Assembly: GCF_021018805.1 (NCBI RefSeq)
Contig: NW_026960607.1
Span: 188,501-252,500, forward strand
Length of the DNA stretch: 64,000 nucleotides
Source of the DNA: Prinia subflava
Lineage: Eukaryota > Chordata > Aves > Passeriformes > Cisticolidae
Direction: 5' to 3'
A program made the position numbers and the translations under genes. How positions within the stretch are numbered: the first letter of the stretch is position 1; the number at the start of each line of letters is the position of its first letter. Under the pieces are notes generated by a model that worked only from the letters and a program-made list of their open reading frames with translations, did no database searches and was not told where the DNA came from. Positions 46,067 through 57,305 of the stretch are shown here, one piece after another.

Positions 46067-47422
46067 ATGATGAACCCCATCCAAGTTGTCATCCTGCTAA
46101 TGCTGAACAGTCTGGCAGCTGCATGGATCATCCCTCAACCACGTCAGAACGTCTGGGTAACCCTGGCACAGACACTTCAGCAAGAAAACATATGTTTGTC
46201 CACTGCAGCAGCTAAGAATCCTATGTCTACCTGTCTGGTAGGCATTCCTTTGCAGGCTGGAGAATTTCCAGCAGGCTTGGACAAATACAAGTCCAACGAA
46301 ATTCCAGAGGCACACACCCCACAACCACACAAAGATCATCAAAAGCAAGGTGTGTTCGCCATGAACCCCTTAGCGGAATGGGTGCAGGGTTTGCCCAGGG
46401 TAGCTCATGAACCCCAGGAGTTAGAACTATTGGGTTCCTCCCCTGCCACATACTGCATCCAGTTCTCTATCATCCCAATACCCCGTAACACTGACGAGTA
46501 CCACCTTATAAAGCAGTTCCGGGGAGAATTTACTGCAAAGAGGTGGTGTCATAATATAAGCCACATTGCACCAGACAACCCATCCCACTCCAAACCCAGA
46601 AGCCTCCCTAGAGGATTGTTCTTGGTTTGTGGGGATCGGGCATGGGCAGGAATTCCATCCCGGCTTTTCGGAGGGCCATGTACCATAGGGCGATTGTCCG
46701 TGATGACACCCAACCAAACTTTAATTCGTGAATGGACACACAAAAACAAATCGGCTGACAAAATTCAAAAAAGGAGTGCTGACAATTTGGACCCAAATTG
46801 TAATTCAGACATTTTTCATTGGGCAAAGTCCAAAAGAGTTGCTGTATCCCTGTTTCTTCCGTGGGTAGCAGCAGCCAAAGCTCTAGGTGAATTGGGCCAC
46901 CTAGAGTGCTGGGTGGTCAAGCAAGCTAATTTAACATCCATCGCCATCAGCTCCCTCCTAGAAGACGAGGAGATTACCAGACAGGCTACCATCCAGAACC
47001 GTACCGCGATCGATTATCTTTTGCTATTGCACGGACATGAATGCCAGGAATTTGAAGGACTCTGTTGCATGAATTTGTCCTCAAAGGCTCCAAACATCCA
47101 TGCTGCCCTCCGAAGCATGAACAACATGATCGGACAAGTGAAGCAAGAATCAGAAGATTGGATCAAGGAACTGTTCAAGGGCTGGGGATTCACTGGGTGG
47201 TGGACTTCTGTAGTCAAAACAATTTTGTTACTTTTTGTTATCCTTTTCCTTGTAACCATAGCATTCGGGATCCTACGCTGTTTGATTTTCAAGGCTATTA
47301 ATGGCCTCATATCTTCTACCTCAGAAGTCAACCATATAGAGTTGGCAAACCTAAAGCGGTCCGGTCTCCCTACCAACCATAAGTGGTGGGAAAACCCACA
47401 CTCCGTGTCTAACAGAATTTGA
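46067..47422 (+). CDS. env: env of the nested provirus, intact, alpharetrovirus-type
   Basis: 451 codons. Signal peptide 1 to about 20. The surface part lacks CWLC. A cleavage site KIQKR is at 232-236. An internal fusion loop lies between C245 and C281 (hydrophobic VAVSLFLPWVAAAKAL), the arrangement seen in avian leukosis-type Env. CX6CC is at 326-334, N-glycosylation sites are present, a membrane span covers about 384-404, and the tail is about 47 residues. All expected parts are present in one open frame, so a membrane fusion glycoprotein could be made if transcribed and spliced. That it is functional is inference. Confidence 0.92.
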   Translation: MMNPIQVVILLMLNSLAAAWIIPQPRQNVWVTLAQTLQQENICLSTAAAKNPMSTCLVGIPLQAGEFPAGLDKYKSNEIPEAHTPQPHKDHQKQGVFAMNPLAEWVQGLPRVAHEPQELELLGSSPATYCIQFSIIPIPRNTDEYHLIKQFRGEFTAKRWCHNISHIAPDNPSHSKPRSLPRGLFLVCGDRAWAGIPSRLFGGPCTIGRLSVMTPNQTLIREWTHKNKSADKIQKRSADNLDPNCNSDIFHWAKSKRVAVSLFLPWVAAAKALGELGHLECWVVKQANLTSIAISSLLEDEEITRQATIQNRTAIDYLLLLHGHECQEFEGLCCMNLSSKAPNIHAALRSMNNMIGQVKQESEDWIKELFKGWGFTGWWTSVVKTILLLFVILFLVTIAFGILRCLIFKAINGLISSTSEVNHIELANLKRSGLPTNHKWWENPHSVSNRI

Positions 47423-47463
47423 GAATTTCTCTCTGTATCTTTTTAAACAAAAAAAGGAGGAGA

Positions 47464-47793
47464 TGTTACATCCCCCTGGGGAAATGGTTTCTTCTCCCTC
47501 AGGGACCCCTGGAACTCCTGTCATGTAGTCTGACCCTTCCTTCCCCTTCTGACCCCATTGGCTGTGTGCCAGCTCGCCCCTCCCTGAGAAACCCTGAGAA
47601 AAGACCCCTGTCCCCCGGGACCTCTCTCTCTCTCTCCTGGGACACCATCCTGGAATAAAGATATCTGCAGCAAAGAAAGGGTGAGAGCCTCTTTTGAATC
47701 CTTATCCTGTCTTTCTTGATATAATCCTCCTAGGCCTGAGAAGGGCTGAGCTAGCTGAGACCCTTGAGGGAAATAAGGAGGGTTAAATTATCA
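47464..47793 (+). repeat. 3' LTR of the nested provirus
   Basis: 330 bp; preceded by the purine tract aaaaaaaggaggaga (47449-47463). Confidence 0.95.
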
Positions 47794-48025
47794 GGAGATG
47801 AAAGAGGAGATGAAGAGGAACAGTTCCCATGTGCCACTGGTGCAAGTCACAGGCCCCAAAATCAGAGCCCAATGTCCCCCAGCTAGAGAGAGAGGGTACA
47901 CTCCACAAGCTGACCTGTGGTTTTTCCTGCATGACCACGGGGAGGACATGAGTGTGTGGCATGAGAAACCGACTTCTGTTCTAGCAGCACAGGTGCATGA
48001 GCTTAAGGAAAGAAACACTAATTGA
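47794..48025 (+). pseudogene. gag: ERVL gag, 3' part after the nested provirus
   Basis: Continues from the duplicated ggagat with RGYTPQADLWFFLHDHGED and a C-terminal helix (VHELKERN), then a stop. It is the other half of the gag cut at 39632. Confidence 0.75.
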
Positions 48026-48199
48026 GGGGGTTCCACTAGAATGAAAGTAGCCTCAGCCTCCCATGACCAAGCCACCAGCTATTACAGAAGTGAGGATGCT
48101 GTGTCGGATCCCCTTGAAGGAAGCTCTACTATGTATGCACAGGAAGGGAGTAGTAACCAGTGCTAGAGGGGCCCTGCCTCTAGCCAGGAAGAGGCATGG

Positions 48200-48480
48200 G
48201 AAAACCGGGTCTTTTGGGCTGTGTAGATCCAATGGCCTGGCACATCAGAGCCACAGAAATATAAAGCTTTGGTCGATACTGGTTCGCAGTGTACCCTAAT
48301 GCCATCGGGACAGGTGGGGGCAGAACCTATTTCCAGTGCCAGGGTGACGGGGGGATCCCAAGATGAGCCTGACTGGGAAGGAGTGGCAGAAACATCCGAT
48401 TGCGACTGGCCCAAAGGCTCCATGTATTCTGGGCATAGACTTTCTCAGGAATGGCTACTACAAAGACCCTAAGGGACTCA
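48200..48480 (+). pseudogene. pro: ERVL protease remnant
   Basis: Reads KALVDTGSQCTLMPSG, the aspartic protease active site, followed in another frame by CILGIDFLRNGYY, the conserved late segment. The frame change makes it inactive. Confidence 0.75.
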
Positions 48481-49550
48481 GGTGGGCTTTTGGGATAGCT
48501 GCCGTGGAGGCAGAGCGCATTAAGAAATTGAACACCTTGACTGGACTGTCAGAGAACCCATCTGCAGTAGGACTCCTGAAGGTAGAATAGCAACGAGTAC
48601 CTGTTGCCACCTCAACAGTGCATCGCCAGCAGTATCGGACGAATTGAGATGCCGTGATCCCCATCTACAAGATGATCCAAGAGCTGGAGAGCCAAGGGGT
48701 AGTCAGCAAAACCCAATCACCCTTCAACAGCCCCATTTGGCCTGTGCGCAAGTCTGACAGAGAATGGAGACTGACTGTGGACTATCATGGCTTGAATGAA
48801 GTGACTCCACTGCTGAGCGCTGCTGTGCCAGACATGCTGGAACTCCAGAACGAGCTAGAGTCCAAGGCAGCGAAATGGTACCCCACAATCGACATCGCTA
48901 ATGCATTTTTCTCCATTCCCCTGGCTGCAGAGTGCAGGCCTCAGTTTGCTTTCACCTGGAGGGGCATGCAGTACACCTGGAACCATCTTCCCCAGGGGTG
49001 GAAGCACAGTCTCACCATCTGCCATGGACTGATCCAGGCTGCACTGGAAAAGGGTGCAACTCCGGAACATCTACAGTACATTGATGACATCATTGTGTGG
49101 GGTAACATGGCAAGGGAAATGTTTGAGAAATGAGACATCATCCAGATTCTCCTGGAAGGCGGTTTTGCCATCAAGAAGAGCAAAGCCAAAGGACCTGCCA
49201 AGGAGATCCAGTTCCTGGGAGTAAAGTAAGAAGATGGGCGGCGTCAGATTCCCACTGAGGTCATCAATAAGATCACTGCGATGTCTCCACCGACCAGCAA
49301 GAAGGAAACACAAGCTTTCCTAGGCGCCATAGGCTTTTAGAGAATGCACATTCCTGAGTACAGCCAGATTGTGAGCCCTAACTACCTGGTTACCCGCAAG
49401 AACGATTTCCACGAGGACCCTGAACGACAGCCAGCCTTTGCCCAGATCAAGCAAGAGATCACTCATGCGGTAGCCCTTGGCCCAGTCAGGACAGGACCAG
49501 AGGTGAAGAACGTGCTCTACTCTGCAGCCGAGAACCACGGTCTGTCCTAG
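48481..49550 (+). pseudogene. pol: ERVL reverse transcriptase
   Basis: RT blocks in order: NSPIWPVRKSD, RLTVDYHGLNE, PTIDIANAFFSIPL, NHLPQGW and the YIDD active site (near 49078). Stops near 48588, 49131, 49227 and 49338 break it. The block wording is of the ERVL type. Confidence 0.88.
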
Positions 49551-49658
49551 AGCCTTTGGCAGAAGGTGCCTGGTGAGACTCGAGGCCGACCACTGAGATT
49601 ATGGAGGTGAAGTTACAGAGGGTCTGAAGGCAACTGCACTCCCACAGAGAAGGAAATC

Positions 49659-51255
49659 TTGGCTGACTATGAAGGAGTTCAAGCCGCCTCGGAGGTGATT
49701 AGCACGGAAGCACAATTACTCCTGGCACCCCAACTACCAGTGCTGGAGTGGATGTTCAAAGGAAAGGTTCCCTCTACCCACCACACCACCGACGCCACAT
49801 GGAGCAAATGGACTGCCCTCATCACTCAGCGCGCCCGTATTGGAAACCCGAATTGCCCTGGGATTTTAGAAGTAATTACCAACTGGCCGGAAGGTGAAAA
49901 CTTTGATCTCACCAATAAAGACGAACAAGAGCAAGTGACACATGCTGAAGAAGCTCCACTGTATAATCAGCTGCAAGCAGAAGAGACACACTACGCTCTT
50001 TTCACTGACAGTTTCTGTCACATCGTAGGGATGAACCGGAAGTGGAAAGGAGCCATATGGAGCCCCACACGACAGGTTGCACGAGTCACTGAAGGAGAAG
50101 GTGGATCGAGTCAACTTGCAGAACTCAAGGCTATTCAACTGGCCCTGGACATTGCTGAGGGAGAGAAGTGGCCAAAGCTCTCCCTCTACACTGATTCATG
50201 GATGGTGGCCAATGCTCTGTGGGGTTGGCTGGAAAGGTGGAAAAAGGCCAACTGGCACCATGGGGGAAAACCAATCTGGGCTGCTGATGAGTGGAAAGAC
50301 ATTGCCGCTCAGGTAGAGAAGCTACCTGTAAAAGTCTGCCATGTAGATGCCCACGTCCCCATGAGTCGGGCTAATGAGGAACACCGACACAATGAGCAAG
50401 TAGATCAAGCTGCCAAGATACAAGTGTCAACGATAGACCTCGATTGGCAACATAAGGGAGAGTTGTTCCTAGCTCGATGGGCCCATGATGCCTCAAGTCA
50501 TCAGGGCAGAGATGTCACCCATAAGTGGGCACATGACCGAGGGGTGGATCTAACCATGGACAGCAGTTCTCAGGTTATCCATGACTGTGAGACGTGTGCT
50601 GCAATAAAGCAGGCCAAGCAAGTGAAGCCCCTATGGTACGGCAGGAGGTGGTCCAAATACAGGTATGGGGAAGCCTGGCAAATTGACTACATCACCCTTC
50701 CCCAAACCTGCCAAGGCAAGCGCTATGTACTGACCATGATGGAAGCCACCACTGGATGGCTGGAAACCTACCCTGTGCCTCACGCTACTGCCCGGAACAC
50801 CATCCTGGGCCTGGAAAAGCAAGTTCTGTGGAGACATGGCACCCCTGAGAGAATCGAGTCAGACAATGGGACCCATTTCAAGAACAGCCTTATAAACACC
50901 TGGGCCAGAGAACATGGCGTTGAATGGATATATAACATCCCTTATCATGCACCACCTGCCGGGAAAGTTGAACAGTGCAATAGACTACTTCAGACTACTC
51001 TGAAGGCACTTGGCGGAGAGACCTTCAAGAATTGGGAAATGAACTTAGCAAAAGCCACCTGGATGGTCGACACCCAAGGCTCCATCAATTGATCTGGTCC
51101 TGCCCATTCTGAACCCTTGCACACAGTGGATAAAGTCCCGGTGATACACATGAAAGGTATTTTAAGAAAGACTGTTTGGATTAATCCCACCTCAGGCAAA
51201 GGCAGACCCATCCGTGGGATTGTTTTTGCTCAAGGACCCAGTTATACTTGGTGAG
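49659..51255 (+). pseudogene. pol: ERVL RNase H and integrase
   Basis: An open frame from 49659 to 51092. RNase H shows FTDSF, an AELKAIQLAL Glu motif and YTDSW. Integrase has the HHCC module (HDASSHQG, CETCAAIK), catalytic WQIDYITLP, SDNGTHF and a Glu in GKVEQCN. A stop at 51090 cuts the C-terminal domain, which continues to about 51255 (INPTSGKGRPIRG). No dUTPase was seen. A short (TA)n run lies at 51349-51365. Confidence 0.88.
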
Positions 51256-51420
51256 TAATGCGGAAAGATAGAGAAACCTGTTGTGTGCCACAGGGAAACG
51301 TAATCTTAAGTGAGAATTGTATATAAGGTGTCATTGTGTATGTGTGTGTATATATATATATATATTAGAGTTTATTGATTTGCATATGATACAGATGGTA
51401 GTAGAATAAGGGGTGGATAA

Positions 51421-51900
51421 TGTCTTGGGTTAGAAAATGTAACCAAAAATCTGTATTCTATTTTCATCTGTTGAAACCTGTTGGAAGATATTGTTCTTCT
51501 CTCCTCCTGCACCCATCCTCCTCCTGCACCCATCCTCCTCCTCCACACATCCTCCTCCCGCACCCATCCTCCTCCAAGAGACATCACCTGTGAATGGGCC
51601 ATTCAAGGCCTCTCACATGACTGACAACATTACTTCATCCCATTGTGAGATGCTCCACTCAGTGGGAGGAGCCAAAGCCTTTCCACCAGCATAAAACCTG
51701 CAATCGCAAACACTAATGCAGCCGGTTTTCTACTGAATTCTTGGAGGAAGACTGGACCCATCTCGCCAGCACTAGACCCTTTGTTCTACAGGATCATCTC
51801 TACTCCACAGAACAACATCTGTTACTCCAGGAAGACTTTTTTGGACTTCCAACACCCTGACAACAGAGTGTCAAGTCATATCTCTGTTAGGGTTCTCTAG
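51421..51900 (+). repeat. Truncated 3' LTR of the ERVL element
   Basis: Matches the first 450 bases of the 5' LTR but has more copies of the ctcctcctgcaccc repeat (51503-51575). A purine tract (aataaggggtgga) precedes it. Confidence 0.8.
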
Positions 51901-52212
51901 TGTGGTGGTGGGTTTTGTTTAAGCTGTTTGGAGTTCATTATTTCAATGGTTCATCCTTGTTTCCCCCCTGCTCGAAGGGTTGTGTGCTGCCCAGGCATGT
52001 TCCCCTCTTTGTCTACTTCTCCTACCCCTGCCTTTTTCCTAGAAGCTTTGGTTAGCTGTCCATCTCTCCCCTCATCCTGCCCTATGTTATAGGAAAACCC
52101 CTGTCCATCTGTCCTGGGACCAATCACCTGCTTGTTCCACACTCCCCCACCCCTCGGGTTTAAAAGCGGGCGTGGGCTTTGTTCTTGGCTCATTTCGTAC
52201 CCCCGTCTCAGG
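51901..52212 (+). mobile_element. 5' part of another LTR, truncated on both sides by neighbours
   Basis: Starts TGTGGTGG at the exact end of the ERVL 3' LTR. A CCAAT (about 52120) and a TATA-like tttaaaagcgg (about 52158) mark a U3. It is cut at 52213 by the next LTR. Confidence 0.6.
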
Positions 52213-52785
52213 TGTTATAAATGCTCAGCCAAATTTTCCAATTAATAAAATAATTTTTATTAATTTAAGAAAATATAGAACAGAATTTTAAACATTCCAG
52301 CAATCAAAAGGACAATGTCGATAGACCCGGGATCGGCATTGGGTGAACGCCTGTCACAGTCTCGATGTGACCCCCCCCTCTGTTCACAAATCCCACCTGC
52401 TTCAAGTCCCCATATATATTCCTTTGATATGTTGTCTGGGAGATGTGTCTTCCTTCAATGTGTTGTCTGAGATTCGTGTAAACATCCAATGATTGAACCC
52501 TCAGTAGTCCTTGTCGTCAAAGAGATGGCTCCTTTCTTAATGGCGGTGATTAACATCATCCCTCCATCCAGCTACACCTTTGTTCTTTCTGAAAAGTAAC
52601 TTTACAAGCCTGGGCTTTCCCGTTTCCAGGGCAAAACCCTTGCTTATAAGTGAAAAGCAACTTTTACAAGCCGGGGCTTGCCCGTTTCAGGGCAAAACCC
52701 TTGCTTATAATTTAACTGTATTTTATACCCATATTCTTTACAAAATATAACAAAAAAGAGGAATTATCCCCGGTCATCTATAACA
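52213..52785 (-). mobile_element. 3' LTR of a broken provirus (group with TTTATAACA end)
   Basis: 573 bp, minus strand TGTTATAGATGACC to GCATTTATAACA. A purine tract (agaaagggggaaat) directly upstream and env beyond it show it is a 3' LTR. Related LTRs: 58019-58654 and 60854-62066. Confidence 0.85.
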
Positions 52786-54082
52786 ATTTCCCCCTTTCTT
52801 AATTCCACTCAATAATTCGTGTTTTCCCTCAATAGCTACCATCCCACCAGGGGTTCTGATTCTTTCTTGCTTCAAATTTTGCTATAACCTGTGCTGCCTG
52901 GTTTTTTTACTTTTCAAATTCAATAGTTTTATGCCATGTGTTAACCAAGACAAAGGACCTATGATTCCCAAAATAATAAATCCCACAATTGATCCCAGTA
53001 CAAATAGTCCTGTCAAACCTTCTGTCCTCCCTTCCCTTAACATTAATCCCCATCATGAGATATTTATATTCCAACCTTTTTTGATTGTTAGAGTTTTCTC
53101 TTCCAAGCACTGATATTTACTCCTGGGAATTATTTTCCCCCTTTCTAACAAGCCTCTTACTTTCTCCTGTTATAAATGCCAATCAGATATTCCAATTTTA
53201 AATAATAATTTGGTTTATTAATAACAAATCAAATCACAGAATTTCGATAACCCACCACTAGAGGAGATACTTGACATAGTTTTCCCGGGAAATGCCAAGG
53301 GTGAACCGTGAGATACAGGGTCTGGCAGCCTGCTATCTCCCCCAACGGTTCACAAATTAGCCCGGTTCGGGGCTTGGTTCTTATACACTTTATTCTGCCC
53401 TCGGCAATATTTCCCCATATTTCCCATTGTTTCCCCACCAGCTATACAAATTCGGGAGTTTCCCCGACCAAGCAGAAAAGAGTTCTTTTCTTAGTTCAAA
53501 TGTTAATGCTCAATTTCTATAGGTCCTTATAGTTGATGAATGATTGAGATATCGAAGATGTTGCTTGATGGTCTGTGAAGGTGGCACCCAAGGTGTGAGT
53601 TGTTGGTGCCAGCTTATCTCCGGAGGTCCCCTCCCAGTGCTTGAGAAGGCTGCAAGCTTTCCCGGAAAACTCTTTTGTTCTTTTCTGAATGGAGGCGCCG
53701 GCTGTTTCAGGGTGGTCAGTTTCACCTTCTGCTGCAAAATCTCTTAAAACATAAACTTTCGCCTGATATCACTTTATACAATTTTATAAATTTCCAATTT
53801 ATCATAAGAACATGAATTAACCATTCCACGTTTATAACACTCCTGATGTTGGCATACAACATCTTTAACTTCTGGTTGGTTAGAAACAATAAAGGTTAGG
53901 ATATCCAATGTTATATTTCTCATTATTCCTAGGGTTTGTTGCATCCCTAGAAGTTTGTCTTTTAAATAATCTTGAGGGTTACAAGTCCCACTCTGTATCG
54001 GTAATTCTTTTTATGTATTTCCTTTCTTTGATTTGGAATCAGGACAGACCTATTGTTTTTATGGGATGTTTTGTTCTGAAAC
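52786..54082 (-). pseudogene. env: env transmembrane subunit remnant, split by a solo LTR
   Basis: Two pieces, 53840-54082 and 52786-53167, read in one order on the minus strand. The first has an ectodomain helix (NPQDYLKDKLLGMQQTLG). The second has YQCLEEKTLTIKKGW, one TGA, and a membrane span (LFVLGSIVGFIILGIIGPL) with a short basic tail. The LTR at 53168-53839 separates them. The upstream part is lost at 54083, where another LTR begins. The env family was not identified. Confidence 0.7.
53168..53839 (-). mobile_element. Solo LTR inside the env remnant
   Basis: 672 bp, ends TGTTATAAACG and TTTATAACA. The duplication ctcc (or ctcct) flanks it at 53164 and 53840. Same family as 60117-60812. 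Confidence 0.85.
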
Positions 54083-55094
54083 TGTTATGAACGAATTAAA
54101 AACTGTCCGTGGTTGCTACTGTGGTCCTGGGAGGGGGCTGAGCTATCCCTGTCCTAGCCCCATAGCAGACAGCCCAGACAGCCACACCATCCCCCCAGAG
54201 GAAAATGCAGAGCACCCATTAGCATATTAAAAGAGCTCTGAATGCAACCCCCCACCTTCCAATTTGTGCCGTCACCCAGCCTTTTAGAAAAATGGGGGTT
54301 TTTCCTTTTTGCAGAGAACCCCATAGCTGGGGTGAGGCTGCTGCCCCTCGAAAGCCGCTGACCCCTTCCCGGCTAGAGGTACCCCCACCCCTCAGGAAGT
54401 TTGGGGACGGAGGGAAGCTGCCCCAAAGGGAAAGGCGGCATTCTCCTACCTCATTAAAATGTGAAAAGGAGCAGCTCCTGCCTTGATTGCCCCGTCCTTA
54501 TTCGCTGTAACTACCTTTTTTTTAGCAGGAATACCTCTGCTGTGACCGGGACAAATGCATATGCATTTGTATATGCAAATAAAACCGACCCTGTGAATCC
54601 TGGGAGGGTTTTTAGAGGAACTGCACCCCAAGATGAAAAACTAGATGCAAAAGAGGAGAATTAGAGGCTGCCCTGGCCAAGGAAGGAGTGGACGCACCCC
54701 CTGGCCTGGTTTGAAGATTCACCATGACCTATGAGGAGTCTGAATAGAATGGGAGTCGGCCAGCTGAAGTGACTGAGACAGAGAACGGGGAACCCTTGAG
54801 GTTTTTCCCTGAGGGTAAAGAGCTGATTCTGCACTCCAGTGACAGACCCCTCACCGCTCTGCCCTCTGATGGTTGACCAGAGAGAGCTTCTAGCTGTTCC
54901 TGTGGAGACAAGGACTCGCCACCTACTGGGGACAGCTGAGTGAAGAACCGCAACAATACCCACTCCGTTGGATCACCACAGCAGTGTGAAAAACTCCGGT
55001 TGGACTCTGCAATCCTGCTGATGACTTGAATAAATAGCTGATCACTTTAATAAAGAGCTGAATATTAATAAAGGCATATGCCTTGTTCTTTTCA
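54083..55094 (+). mobile_element. Solo LTR (group C)
   Basis: About 1012 bp, TGTTATGAACG to TTCTTTTCA; an inverted relative is at 58714-59740. AATAAA motifs lie near its end. No target duplication is seen: env (-) is on its left and gag (+) on its right, so it may mark a recombination joint. Confidence 0.8.
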
Positions 55095-55138
55095 GTGGGA
55101 AAAATGCATTTTTTTTGGGCTTTGTTAAAAAGGTTTAT

Positions 55139-55548
55139 TGTTGTTGTTTAAATTTATGGGGGGCTCCCGAGGGTGGTCCCCCGGGAGACCCCCAGGTCCT
55201 TGGGGTCGTGGTGTTCCCGTGCTGGCAGGCAAAGAGACTTCAGACGCCGGTGGGGTGCTGATGAGGTGAGGGTTTATTCACTGAGGGAGAGGGGAAGGGA
55301 AGGGGAGAGGGGGAAAGGGGAAGAGGGAAGGGGAGTGTCCGGACGCCTCCAGGGGAAGGGGGGCAAAGAGGGCGAGACCCCTTGCCTTAGCATTCTTATC
55401 ACAGAGGTTCAAAGGGGTGCGATGACATTCTCCAGCCAATGAGGTTACAGATAACTTGATACTGCAGGGAGGTTACAGACTTGGGATAAACCATACATTT
55501 TCCAGGGGTGAGCTAGAGCAAACCATTTCCATAAAATGCAATCCCACA
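55139..55548 (-). repeat. 3' LTR of the small element
   Basis: Carries a purine-rich ggggaagggaaggggag tract (about 55285-55345) and AATAAA (minus) near 55272. Confidence 0.85.
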
Positions 55549-56682
55549 AGTCACCCTTTTTTTCTTTAAAATGTGAGAAGAGAAATATGATATATGACAA
55601 TTAACAATTTAAAAATGAAACAGTAATTACACAGTTTTGCAGCATGAAACCAAATACAATTGCAGTAAGGATTATGTTATACTGTGAACAGTTTATCTGA
55701 CTTTGTAATTGCAGTAGACGGGTTATGTGGGTTTATATTGCAAGATTTGAAACAAATTTACAAATTTGTTTCAGCCTTTCCAGCGTGACTGGCCTAATAG
55801 TGTCTAGCCTTTTCCAACTGGCTTTTCAGACCACCACAGCCCCCAGGTTAGGCTGAGGCGCTGACCTCTGCTCCCACTCTAGGGACAGGAAAACACGTGG
55901 AGTTCCCCGGGCTCCACACACGGCCTCAGATTCTCACCCACGGATCTGAGCCAAATCACTCCTTTCACTTTCCAACTGGTTCAACCAAAAGGACCCACAC
56001 TCTGCATGCAATTTTTTACATTCGTCCATATGTACCCATTGGGGATTTTTTTCGTCCATACTTGCACCAGAAGTGTCAGAGACCTAACAAACGACCCCCA
56101 GTTTTAGGTCATCAAAAGAAAAACAAAAGAAAAAAACTACAAAAAAAGTCAAATACTTTCTCAGACACCAATTTAGGTTATCAATCACCCTCAGAACTAA
56201 CTGAGGACAGTATAAACCCAAAAAGCGTCACTGATTCAGTAGTCTACTACTGAATCGCGCCTTACAAGAAGACAATCCAAAAACTGCTTCCCTTGGATCT
56301 ACACTTGTGACCTGAAAAGGCCTCTGCTTTCTAAAATAGAAAACAGGGGAATCTGCAATATGAACACACACAAAAGCTAGAAAGGCATAATTGTAAAAAC
56401 TACTTCATGGGGATGGGAAGGAAATGGAGGGGTTTGGGACACCCTGATGTTTGGCCAGAACAGCAAGGGACAGGGGCAAAAAAACAGGGAAAGGGAATCA
56501 AAGTAGCATTAACAATTATACAAGGCTGTAAAACTGGTATTACAAATTCACTTTAGCTTTGGGGTTTGGTTTCTTAGCGTTTACCTTGTGGGACTTGGAA
56601 AGCCGAAGATGGGACTGGGGGCACGTGGCCATGGTGGCCATGCGGTCACAGCACACATGGCACTTGCCATGCCGTGCCGGGT

Positions 56683-57258
56683 TTAGTAGGAAGGGGTTAA
56701 CTCTCGGGGGTTTGTTAAGGGAAAGGGGGTTAGGGAGAAGGAGCAGCGAGGGGAGGAGGGGGTAAGGGTAAGGAAGGAGGTTACACAATTTACAAAACTG
56801 AGTTTTGGAAGGTGCGGGGCTTGGGCACAACTGAAGACTGCTTTTTCCTTCTCTGATGGCTGTCTCGCTGAGTTCTTTTCGCTGCTGTCCAGGGGCGTTG
56901 GCTGCTTGGGCTCGATCGACGGTGTGCGGGGCTCTTTTCGCCGCTGTTGCCGGGCAGGCACACGCCGCAGCAGCGGTCCCGCTGCGCTGGGGCTCTTGCC
57001 GGAGCCTCGCTGCGGCGGAGCCGCGCCGCCCGCGCCGTGCCACCCGGCGGGGCTGTGCAGCCCGCGCAGCGCCGAGGCGGGCCGGGGCCCCAAGGGGCTG
57101 GGACCCGGGCCCACGCCGGGCTGGTCGGCGGTGGTGGAACAGCGGCGTGGTAGCTCACGAGGTCCCTGCGCGGTGGGGGAGGGGCCGCCCCGGGCCGCGG
57201 TGGCCTGGAACGACCGCTCCACCGGAGACAGCACCGAAACGGAGTTACCATGGTCCAT
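56683..57258 (-). other. Unidentified GC-rich ORF in the small LTR element
   Basis: 191 codons beginning MDHGNSVSVL shortly after the 5' LTR. Pro/Ala/Arg-rich first half; no motif recognised. It may be a gag leader remnant or chance reading through a CpG-rich block. The rest of the interior (55549-56682) shows no coding. Confidence 0.3.
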
Positions 57259-57305
57259 CTTGTCTCAGGGTCGTTGGTGCTGTTGCCCGACGTTGGTGCA
57301 TCATC

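Larger units (their letters stand above)
39627..47799 (+). mobile_element. Young full-length provirus nested in ERVL gag
   Basis: LTRs of 330 bp (39633-39962, 47464-47793) differ at one position seen (near 39707/47538). The 6-bp duplication ggagat is at 39627-39632 and 47794-47799. Interior: gag, pro with a dUTPase-like segment, pol and env, with two -1 frameshift sites, i.e. a betaretrovirus-like plan, joined to an env of avian alpharetrovirus type. Defects seen: one frame change in RT and one early stop at the end of integrase. It is the best preserved element in the window. Confidence 0.96.
37407..51900 (+). mobile_element. ERVL (class III) provirus, interrupted by a younger provirus
   Basis: LTRs start at 37407 and 51421 with tgtcttgggttag. 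The interior reads a membrane-type ORF, gag, protease, RT, RNase H and integrase; there is no env, as usual in ERVL. A primer site resembling tRNA-Lys (TGGTGCCCAATGTG) starts at 38093. The 3' LTR is cut at 51900 by another LTR. gag is split at 39632/47794 by a complete provirus. Multiple stops make pol inactive. Confidence 0.88.
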
